A stretch of 64,000 nucleotides of DNA, taken from contig CAYRVX010000010.1 of assembly GCA_964427875.1 (NCBI GenBank), positions 1 to 64,000 of the forward strand, read 5' to 3'. The number at the start of each line of letters is the position of its first letter. Position 1 is the first letter of the stretch. Positions 51,551-58,282 of this stretch are shown here, one piece after another. The DNA comes from CAYRVX01 sp964427875. GTDB lineage: Bacteria; Planctomycetota; Phycisphaerae; SM23-33. Both the position numbers and the translations under genes were made by a program. The notes under the pieces were generated by a model, which saw nothing but the letters and a program-made list of their open reading frames with translations, had not been told where the DNA came from and searched no databases.

Positions 51551-52381
51551 ATGGCCGAGCCAGAGGAAAGCCCCGATATCCGGCGACAGGCCATCGAGCT
51601 GGGCGTGGTGGCCCTGCTGCTGGTCGTCTTCGCGGCGGTCAGCCTGATTTGCCAGAACCCTTTCAAGGCCAAGCCCCAACAGCGGGCCGAGACCATCGGC
51701 ATCATCATCGCCGCCGGCCTGACGCTCGTCATGTACAGCTTCTTGTACCGCGACAACCCCTTCTTCAAGATCGCCGAGAACCTCTACGTCGGCGTGGCGC
51801 TCGGATACGGGGCGATCCTCACCTGGCGCCAGTTCCTGCGCCCGGAGGTGTACGAGCCGCTCTTCAACGCCCCCACGGGCGGGGCGCTGTGGGAGGCCCT
51901 GCTGCACCGGGCCGTTCCGATCACCCTCGGCCTGCTGCTGCTGACCCGGGTCTCGAGGAAGCACGGCTGGCTGAGCCGATACTCCTACGCCCTGATGGTC
52001 GGATGGGGCGCGGGGATCGGCATCCCCATCGTCGCGCACAGCTACGTCTTCAAGCAGCTCGAGGCCGCCGTCAGCCCCCTCCAGGGCGCCGCGGCGGGCG
52101 GCGCAGCCGCGCCGGCCCTGTTCTCCCAGGGATGGTTCCTGGGTGTTGCCTTCCCCATCGCGGGCGCCGTGGTCATCCTCGTCGGGACGGTGGCCGTGCT
52201 GTTCTACTTCTTCTTCTCCATCGAGCACAAGCGGGCCGGGGGCGCCTTCTCACGAGTGGGGATCTGGTTCCTGATGGTTTCCTTCGGTGCCTCCTTCGGG
52301 TACACGGTCATGGGCAGGCTGTCTCTGCTCATCGGCCGCGTGCGGTTCCTGCTGTTCGAGTGGATCAAACTCCCCCAGTGA
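51551..52381 (+). CDS. Polytopic membrane subunit E, set 1 (paralogue of 55093-55770)
   Basis: 276 aa with about seven TM helices (LGVVALLLVVFAAVSLIC, IGIIIAAGLTLVMYSFLY, YVGVALGYGAILTWRQFL, ITLGLLLL, ALMVGWGAGIGIPIVAHS, AVVILVGTVAVLFYFFFS, WFLMVSFGASFGYTVMG). It shares YSFLYRDNPFFKI with YLAKDNICYRL, the GVxLGxGxxxxWxQxLxP block, and YFFFSIEHKR with YFFFSVRTDN of the set-2 protein. The C-terminal helix after GYTVMGR is amphipathic (LSLLIGRVRFLLFEWI). No known family. It starts 4 nt after subunit D and is followed by a 47-nt gap before set 2. Confidence 0.73.
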   Translation: MAEPEESPDIRRQAIELGVVALLLVVFAAVSLICQNPFKAKPQQRAETIGIIIAAGLTLVMYSFLYRDNPFFKIAENLYVGVALGYGAILTWRQFLRPEVYEPLFNAPTGGALWEALLHRAVPITLGLLLLTRVSRKHGWLSRYSYALMVGWGAGIGIPIVAHSYVFKQLEAAVSPLQGAAAGGAAAPALFSQGWFLGVAFPIAGAVVILVGTVAVLFYFFFSIEHKRAGGAFSRVGIWFLMVSFGASFGYTVMGRLSLLIGRVRFLLFEWIKLPQ

Positions 52382-52428
52382 CGCCCGGCCGAAAGAGCCG
52401 CGAACATGTCCTTTGAGGAGCAGCGAGA

Positions 52429-52728
52429 ATGAGCGATGAACTCGATGGCCGCGTGCCCGTTCCGGGCGGCAGCGGCGATCCGGCCGAGACGCTCCTGCGA
52501 TGGGTCCAGCGCAAGGGGCTGGAGGCCCCCGCGGCGCTGCTGCTGGAACTGCACCGACCGCTGATGCCGCTGGCCTGGTCGGCGGCGATGTTGTTCGGCG
52601 GGGTCCTGGCACCGTTGTTCGGGGCGGACTACTACGAGAAGATCGAGGCCCTCCGCGATCCGGAGCTCCTCGACCGCATCCTGGATCGTCTGGAGACTTC
52701 CTCGCGCGACCCGGGCGGCGACGGTTGA
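52429..52728 (+). CDS. Small helical membrane-associated subunit A, set 2
   Basis: 99 aa paralogue of the 119-aa protein at 44808. An acidic N-terminus is followed by a hydrophobic stretch (APAALLLELHRPLMPLAW, AAMLFGGVLAPLFG, residues about 33-65) and a charged helical tail (DYYEKIEALRDPELLDRILD). Where set 1 has the ATPase and the KOW protein after this gene, set 2 goes straight to the DUF6754-like gene. GAGGAG is 8 nt before ATG 52429. Unknown family; the position suggests a constant accessory subunit of each set. Confidence 0.68.
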   Translation: MSDELDGRVPVPGGSGDPAETLLRWVQRKGLEAPAALLLELHRPLMPLAWSAAMLFGGVLAPLFGADYYEKIEALRDPELLDRILDRLETSSRDPGGDG

Positions 52729-52753
52729 GCGACCCGGCCGGGAGGGCCAGACC

Positions 52754-53542
52754 ATGCAGCATGCAGACTGGATGACGGCAATCCTGCTGGGCCTGTTCGC
52801 CGCGGCGATCCTGATCTGCCTCTGGCGCGCCAGGAAGGGGCACATCCCCTACGTTCGCCAGATCCCGGGCATCGCCTCGCTCGAGGAGGCGGTCGGGCGC
52901 GCCACGGAGATGGGCCGGCCGGTCGTCTTCGCCATGGGCTGGCCCGATATCCGGGACATTCGGACGCACGCGGCGCTGTCCGTCCTGGCTCACGTGGCCC
53001 GCCTGGCTGCACGCATGCGAACGAACCTCATCGTGACCCTCCGAACGGCGAACGTCTACCCCGTGGCCGAAGAGGTCGTCCGCCAGGCCTACACAGCCGA
53101 GGGCGTACCCCACGAGTTCAAGGCGGCCGAGCAGGTCCGCTTCCTGTCGGAGGACGCGGTCGTCCACGCGATGGGCACGGCCAAGCTCATCGAGGACGAG
53201 CCGGCCGGCTGCGCTATCTTCTACGGCCAGTTCGATTTCAGCAGCCTGTTGATGGCTGAGCCGGGCGCGCGGATGGGCACGCTCCAGATCGCCGGCTCGC
53301 CGAGCCTCTGGCAGGTGCCCTTCTTCGTCTGCACGTGCAACCACACGATCATCGGGGAGGAGTACTTTGCGGCCGGGGCGTACGTCAGCGAGGACCCCAC
53401 CATGCGGGCGTCACTCGTCGGGCAGGACATCATCAAGGCGATCTTCGCGGGCCTGATCATCGTCGGGATCATCCTCTCCCAGTTCGACTGGGGCAAGGCC
53501 ACCTGGCTGGTGACGAAGCTGATGGACTACGCGAAGAAGTAG
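52754..53542 (+). CDS. DUF6754-like membrane subunit B, set 2 (no Fn3 part)
   Basis: 262 aa. One TM at about 8-24 (AILLGLFAAAILICLW) is followed by RARKGH, so the core should be cytoplasmic. The core matches residues 390-621 of the 48130 protein: IPGIASLEEAVGRATEMGRP, ALSVLAHVARLAA, EEVVRQAYTAEG, GTLQIAGSPSLWQVPFF, CNHTIIGEEYFAAGAY and GQDIIKA. A last TM lies at about 233-250 (IFAGLIIVGIILSQF). It lacks the signal peptide, Fn3-like part and helical repeats, so the set-1 version gained them or this one lost them. GGAGGG precedes ATG 52754. Confidence 0.78.
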   Translation: MQHADWMTAILLGLFAAAILICLWRARKGHIPYVRQIPGIASLEEAVGRATEMGRPVVFAMGWPDIRDIRTHAALSVLAHVARLAARMRTNLIVTLRTANVYPVAEEVVRQAYTAEGVPHEFKAAEQVRFLSEDAVVHAMGTAKLIEDEPAGCAIFYGQFDFSSLLMAEPGARMGTLQIAGSPSLWQVPFFVCTCNHTIIGEEYFAAGAYVSEDPTMRASLVGQDIIKAIFAGLIIVGIILSQFDWGKATWLVTKLMDYAKK

Positions 53543-53554
53543 CGGAGCCGCCTC

Positions 53555-54247
53555 GTGAGGCGCCACGTTGTCAGACTGATCACCTTCGTCGGCGGGTTGT
53601 ACTTCCTGGCGGAGTTTCTCCTGCCCGGAAAGGCCCCCGCCTGGGCCGGCGGCTTCGAGAACCCGCTGACGAAGTTCCGGCCGGTCGTGATGAATTTCGT
53701 GGTCGTGATCGGGACGATGGCGTTTCTCCTCGGGCCGCTCAACCTGGTCCGCAGCCACGTGGCGAGGATCTTCCGTAAGCACAAGGGCCGGCCGGAAAGC
53801 ATCGTGTTCCTGCTGTTCCTTCTGGCGGCGGCCCTCGCGACGGCTTTGAGGACCAAGGAGACCGGCGGCGCCGTGACGGAGGCCCACACGTTCTGGGACC
53901 TCCTGCATCAGGCGATGATTCACGGCGTGACGACGGCCTTCTTCGCATCGAGCATGGCGCTGCTGGCGTTCTATCTCGTCTCGGCCGCACACCGGGCGTT
54001 CCGAATGAACAACCTGGAGTCCGCGCTGATGATGGCCGCGGCCGTCATCATCCTGCTCGGGCAGGTGCCCGTGGGAGATTGGATCACACACCGACTTCCC
54101 GAGGAGTACCAGTTCCGCTCCGCCGCACAGTGGATCCTCCTGTTCCCCAATGCCGGCGTGCAGCGCGCGGTGCTGATCGGCGCCTGCGGCGGGGCGATGG
54201 CGGCCGGGCTGCGACACTGGCTTGGGCTCGCGAGGCGCAAGGAGTAG
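53555..54247 (+). CDS. Polytopic membrane subunit C, set 2 (GTG start)
   Basis: 230 aa with about six TM helices (LITFVGGLYFLAEFLL, NFVVVIGTMAFLLGPLNL, IVFLLFLLAAALATAL, TTAFFASSMALLAFYLVS, MMAAAVIILLGQV, VLIGACGGAMAAGLRHWL). The C-terminal half parallels the 50012 protein (SAAHRAFRMNNLESALM, and FPNAGVQRAVLIG against YPNLAAKRGILLG). GTG 53555 is the start, 12 nt after the subunit B stop, with CGGAG nearby. No catalytic motif. Function unknown. Confidence 0.72.
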   Translation: MRRHVVRLITFVGGLYFLAEFLLPGKAPAWAGGFENPLTKFRPVVMNFVVVIGTMAFLLGPLNLVRSHVARIFRKHKGRPESIVFLLFLLAAALATALRTKETGGAVTEAHTFWDLLHQAMIHGVTTAFFASSMALLAFYLVSAAHRAFRMNNLESALMMAAAVIILLGQVPVGDWITHRLPEEYQFRSAAQWILLFPNAGVQRAVLIGACGGAMAAGLRHWLGLARRKE

Positions 54248-54250
54248 CCG

Positions 54251-55096
54251 ATGATCCGGTGGCTGGCGAAACTCGAAGGCCTCAACCAGAGGTGGCTGTA
54301 CGTCGCCACGATCGGCCTGCTGATCGTGCCGTTCGTGGTGCCCATCCCCATGCCGCCCGGCGGGGCCTCGATGCCCACGCAGGGCCTGTACGACGCGATC
54401 GAGTCGTGCCCGCCGGGGAAGGTGGTCCTGATCGACTCCAGTTGGGACATGGGCTCACGTGCGGAGAACCACGCCCAGTTGGAGTGTGTCGTCCGGCATC
54501 TGTGCGGGCGGGGTGTCCGATTCGTCGTGATCTCGCTGGGCCGGCCGTTCGGGCCGGAGTTCGCCGCCCGCGTCATCAATCCGATCGCCGCAAAGGCGGG
54601 GTACGCATACGGCCGCGACTGGGTCAACACCGGCTTCGTGGACACGCGGGGCGGGATGGGGGTGATCATCGACGGGCTGTGCAGCGATTTCCACAAGGCC
54701 CGCCCGAAGGACCGCGACGGCACGCCAATGAGCAAGCTGCCTCTCATGGCGAAGGTGCGGTCGATCCGGGACATCCACATGGTGTACTGCGTGACGTACC
54801 AGCCGTCGCCGGAGTGGATCAGCTTCGCAAACGGCCAATACGGCACGCCCGTCGCCTTCGGCTGCATGTCCATCATGGCCCCGAACTACTTCACGTACAT
54901 CGACAGCAACCAGTTGTGCGGGATGCTTGTGGGCAACCGCGGCGCGGCCGAGTACGAGGGGCTGATCGGGAAGAAGTCCACGGGCACTCGCCTCATCGGC
55001 GTGGCCTCGTTCGGCAATTGCATCATCATCATCGCGGCGATCCTCGGGAACGTGGGGGCGTGGGCGGCCCTGCGAGCCAGGAGGAAGGCACGATGA
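54251..55096 (+). CDS. Two-TM subunit D with extracytoplasmic domain, set 2
   Basis: 281 aa. TM1 is about 15-33 (LYVATIGLLIVPFVV) and the C-terminal TM about 252-272 (NCIIIIAAILGNVGAWAAL), followed by RARRKAR, so the middle domain is predicted outside the cytoplasm. It aligns with the 50689 protein: LYDAIESCPPGKVVLIDSSW against LYDQVEGLPPRSHVLLAFDY, CVVRHLCGRGVRFVVISLG against LVILRHCFKKDLIPIVM, and SNQLCGMLVGNRGAAEYEGL at the end. A long GGMGV-containing loop is unlike set 1. It starts 3 nt after subunit C and overlaps subunit E by 4 bp. Confidence 0.72.
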   Translation: MIRWLAKLEGLNQRWLYVATIGLLIVPFVVPIPMPPGGASMPTQGLYDAIESCPPGKVVLIDSSWDMGSRAENHAQLECVVRHLCGRGVRFVVISLGRPFGPEFAARVINPIAAKAGYAYGRDWVNTGFVDTRGGMGVIIDGLCSDFHKARPKDRDGTPMSKLPLMAKVRSIRDIHMVYCVTYQPSPEWISFANGQYGTPVAFGCMSIMAPNYFTYIDSNQLCGMLVGNRGAAEYEGLIGKKSTGTRLIGVASFGNCIIIIAAILGNVGAWAALRARRKAR

Positions 55097-55770
55097 CCAG
55101 CGCCATAACAATCTGGTTCGGCGCGGTGGTCACCTTCGCCGTGTTCAGCTACCTGGCGAAAGACAACATCTGTTACCGCCTGGTGCAGCACGCGGCGCTG
55201 GGGGTGTCGGTCGGCGTGGGTCTGGTCGTGGCCTGGCAGCAGGTGCTCTATCCCATGTGGTGGTCGCACATCAGCGAAGCGGCCCCCGAGACGGGCAAGT
55301 GGTACGGGTATCTCTGGCTGCTGGCCCTGGTGGCCGGGAGCCTGTGGTACTTCCAGCTCTCCAAGAGGTTCTTCTGGGTCAGCACGCTGGTCACCGGGCT
55401 GTTCATCGGCGTCGCGGCGGGGCTGGCGTTCAAGGACTGGATGCTCCGGATCATGCCGCAGATCGGCGCGTCGCTGAAGCCGCTGAACCCCTTCGCCGCC
55501 GCGGGAGGCTTCACCTGGGGCGGCTTCTTCGAGTGTTTCAGCAACCTCATCTTCCTCGCGGCGCTCCTGACGACGCTGCTGTACTTCTTCTTCTCGGTCA
55601 GGACGGACAACCGGCTGCTCCGTCCGCCCATGCGCATCGGGCGCATCATGATCATGATCTGCCTCGGGGCCATGTTCGGGAACACCGTGATGACGCGAAT
55701 GGCCTACCTCATCGAGCGGATCCAGTTCCTCTACGAGGACTGGCTCATGAGCTTCCTGCCCTTCCGCTGA
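55093..55770 (+). CDS. Polytopic membrane subunit E, set 2
   Basis: 225 aa with about six TM helices (IWFGAVVTFAVFSYLA, AALGVSVGVGLVVAWQQV, GYLWLLALVAGSLWYF, VSTLVTGLFIGVAAGLAF, NLIFLAALLTTLLYFFFS, IMIMICLGAMFGNTVM). Shared with the 51551 protein: KDN near TM1, WQQVLYP, YFFFSV and the final amphipathic segment MTRMAYLIERIQFLYEDW. It is about 50 residues shorter because set 1 has an extra N-terminal TM and a longer loop. ATGA overlap with subunit D. It is the last gene of the cluster, 37 nt from the convergent GH130 gene. Confidence 0.73.
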   Translation: MTSAITIWFGAVVTFAVFSYLAKDNICYRLVQHAALGVSVGVGLVVAWQQVLYPMWWSHISEAAPETGKWYGYLWLLALVAGSLWYFQLSKRFFWVSTLVTGLFIGVAAGLAFKDWMLRIMPQIGASLKPLNPFAAAGGFTWGGFFECFSNLIFLAALLTTLLYFFFSVRTDNRLLRPPMRIGRIMIMICLGAMFGNTVMTRMAYLIERIQFLYEDWLMSFLPFR

Positions 55771-55807
55771 TCCCGCTGGAGGCGGCGCCCGCCCGCGGAA
55801 GCACGCG

Positions 55808-56833
55808 TCACCGCACAAGGCAGTTGAGCAGTTCGTCGATGTCACCCGTCGCCAGGCCCACCACGCGGTCCGCGCCGCCGTAGTAGACCAGCAGCTCCCG
55901 CCCGCGCAGGACGGCCGCCGTGGGGAAGACCACGTTGGGGATGATGCCGACCTTCTCCCAGTCCAATTCCGGCTCCATGAGGAAGGCATCCGTTCGGGCG
56001 AGCACCTTGGCGGGATCGTGGAGGTCGAGCACGGCCGCCCCGACGCGATAGACGTGGCGATTGTCCACTCCGTGGTAGATCACCAGCCAGCCGGCCTCGG
56101 TCTTGACGGGCGGCGGGCCGCCGCCGATCTTGGCGGCCTCCCATTGCACCGCCTCCCGCGGCTTCATCAGCAGGTTCCGCCGGCCGGTGCCGTAGTCCCA
56201 GTTCACAAGGTCATCGGAGAACGCCAGCCAGATGCCGGGCCTGTCGGTGCCGTACGTCCGGCCCACCCAGCTCGTCGGGCGGTGCAGCAGGACGTACCTG
56301 CCTGCGACCTTCTCGGGAAAGAGGACCCCGTCGCGGTCGTCGATGCCGCCGGGGGTGATGAGGCCTTCGAAGGTGAAGCTCCGCAGGTCCCTTGACCGCA
56401 GCAGGCCGGTGAGGCTCGGCCCCATCGGCGGCATGCCCGGGCGCTCGATGAACGGGTCTTCGCGGGCGCGGGCGAAGAAGTCCGCCTCCTCGTATGCGGG
56501 CCCCGGCACGACGGACACGGCCGCGTAGGTGATGAGGAAATCCTCGCCGTCGCGCGTGATGCGGGCGTCCTCGACGCCGCCGACCTCGAAGCTCTCTTGC
56601 GGCTCGAAGACCGGGCCGTCAACGGCCCGCTCGAAGTGAACTCCGTCCCTGCTGGTCGCCAGGCCGAGGCGCGACACGTAGGGCTTCAGGTCCGTCACGG
56701 CGCGGTAGAGCATGTAGACCTCATCGCCGACGAGGACCGCGCCGGGGTTGAACGTGCTCACCGCGTCCCAGCACTCCGGCCGCGGCTCCAGCACGGGCCT
56801 GTCGCCCTTTCGCTTCAGTACGTCCGCGGGCAT
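55808..56833 (-). CDS. GH130-family mannoside phosphorylase/hydrolase
   Basis: 341 aa, no signal peptide, so probably cytoplasmic. Five-bladed propeller landmarks of GH130: TFNPGAVLVGDEVYMLYRAV, GGVEDARITRDGEDFLITYA, GVLFPEKVAGRYVLLHRP, WEAAKIGGGPPPVKTEAGWL and VFPTAAVLRGRELLVYYGGADR. The Asp in GGVEDAR is the usual catalytic acid. Family members are beta-mannosyl phosphorylases or beta-1,2-mannosidases; the reaction here is not resolved. With GH38 and GH92 nearby it strengthens a mannose-glycan theme. It starts 18 nt after the sulfatase stop; last gene of a five-gene operon. Confidence 0.92.
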   Translation of the reverse strand: MPADVLKRKGDRPVLEPRPECWDAVSTFNPGAVLVGDEVYMLYRAVTDLKPYVSRLGLATSRDGVHFERAVDGPVFEPQESFEVGGVEDARITRDGEDFLITYAAVSVVPGPAYEEADFFARAREDPFIERPGMPPMGPSLTGLLRSRDLRSFTFEGLITPGGIDDRDGVLFPEKVAGRYVLLHRPTSWVGRTYGTDRPGIWLAFSDDLVNWDYGTGRRNLLMKPREAVQWEAAKIGGGPPPVKTEAGWLVIYHGVDNRHVYRVGAAVLDLHDPAKVLARTDAFLMEPELDWEKVGIIPNVVFPTAAVLRGRELLVYYGGADRVVGLATGDIDELLNCLVR

Positions 56834-56851
56834 GGGTCGTTCTCCCTGCCG

Positions 56852-58249
56852 TCACTGCCGCTTGACTTCATCGACCCACTCGTCGTGCAGCTTCTTCAGG
56901 CGCCGGACGACCTCCGGGTGGGCCTTGGCGAGGTTCCTGGTCTCGGTGACGTCGGCTTCCATGTCGCTGAGGAACAGGCCCGCCTGCACTTGCGGCTGCT
57001 TCGCCTGCTTGCCGCCCCGCCTTCGCGAGGACCGCTCGCAGACGAGCTTCCACTTGCCCTCGCGCACGGCCCACATGCCGCCCGACTGCCAGTGGAAGAC
57101 GTCGTGCGGACAGGGCGCGTCGGCGGACTTGATCAGCGGGAGGATGTTCCTGCCGTCCAGCTTGCGGTCCGGCAGCTTGGCGCCGCAGATCGCGGCGATG
57201 GTCGGCATCCAGTCGCACGAGGCGGCCATCTGGCCGCGCACCGCGCCGGCGGGGATCACCCCGGGCAGCACGGCGATGCACGGCACGCGGATGCCCCCTT
57301 CCCACAGCTCGAATTTGTGCCCGCGGTAGGGCCCCGCGCTGCCCCCGCCGCCCATCGTGCGGACCTCCACGGAGTGCCCGTGATCGCTCAGAAAGATCAC
57401 CAGCGTGTTGTCGCGCAAGTGCAGCTCGTCCACGGCGGCCATCACCTCGCCGATCTTCTCGTCCAGCGTGGACAGGAAGGCCGCGTAGTGCTTCCGCGGC
57501 GAGGGCAGCTTGGCGTACATCCTGCGGAACTTCTCCGTGCCCTGAAGCGGATAGTGCGGCACGTTGAACGGCAGGTACAGGAAGAACGGGCGGTCCCGGT
57601 TGGCCTTGATGAAGCGCTTCGCCTCGCGGACGACCAGGTCCGGGAAGAAACGGCCCTCCTCGAACACCTCCTTGTCGTCTCGCCACAGGTCGTGCACGTT
57701 CGGACCGGACCAGTAGAAGAAGTGCGAGTAGTTGTCGATGCAGCCGTTCTTGTGGCCGAAGAACTCGTCGAACCCCTGGGCATTCGGGCTCATCTCTTTG
57801 GCGTGGCCGAGGTGCCACTTGCCGAAGATGGCCGTCCGGTAGCCGTGTTTCTTGAGCATCTCGGCGATGGTGACCTGCTCGTTGGGCAGGCCGTTCTTCG
57901 TCCCGGCGTTGGTGGCCAGCCCCGCGCGCTGCGGGTATCGCCCCGTCAGCAGGGCCACGCGCGACGGCGAACAGACCGGCGCGCCGACGTAGAACTGCGT
58001 GAACCGCGTGCCGCGCTTGGCCAGGTCGTCCATGTTCGGCGTGTAGAGGTCCTTCGAGCCGTAGCAGTTCACGTCCACCGACCCCTGGTCGTCGGTGAAG
58101 ATGATGATGACGTTCGGCGGGCGTTTGCCGTCCCTGGCCGCCGCCCGCGCCAGGCGCGGGGCCAGCAGCATGCCAATCGCCCCGGCGCCCGCGACGGCGG
58201 CATCTCGAAGGAACTCGCGGCGATTCATCGTGTCTCTTCGTTTCTTCAT
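56852..58249 (-). CDS. Tat-exported arylsulfatase-family sulfatase (Cys type)
   Basis: 465 aa. A Tat leader (NRREFLRDAAVAGAGAIG) precedes a sulfatase with metal residues in PPNVIIIFTDDQGS and the formylglycine motif C93-S-P-S-R, followed by VALLTGR. FGKWHLG, FLYLPFNVPHYPL, VIFLSDHGHS and ELWEGGIRVPCIAVLPG also match. It would desulfate a glycan outside the cytoplasm. ATG 58249 follows AGGGAGA at 10 nt; ATG 58228 is an alternative that would still keep the Tat motif. It lies 33 nt after the glycosidase gene and 18 nt before GH130. The maturase is not in the window. Confidence 0.93.
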   Translation of the reverse strand: MKKRRDTMNRREFLRDAAVAGAGAIGMLLAPRLARAAARDGKRPPNVIIIFTDDQGSVDVNCYGSKDLYTPNMDDLAKRGTRFTQFYVGAPVCSPSRVALLTGRYPQRAGLATNAGTKNGLPNEQVTIAEMLKKHGYRTAIFGKWHLGHAKEMSPNAQGFDEFFGHKNGCIDNYSHFFYWSGPNVHDLWRDDKEVFEEGRFFPDLVVREAKRFIKANRDRPFFLYLPFNVPHYPLQGTEKFRRMYAKLPSPRKHYAAFLSTLDEKIGEVMAAVDELHLRDNTLVIFLSDHGHSVEVRTMGGGGSAGPYRGHKFELWEGGIRVPCIAVLPGVIPAGAVRGQMAASCDWMPTIAAICGAKLPDRKLDGRNILPLIKSADAPCPHDVFHWQSGGMWAVREGKWKLVCERSSRRRGGKQAKQPQVQAGLFLSDMEADVTETRNLAKAHPEVVRRLKKLHDEWVDEVKRQ

Positions 58250-58282
58250 CTCCCGAAGGTCTCCCTGTGTGTCTCGCGGCCG

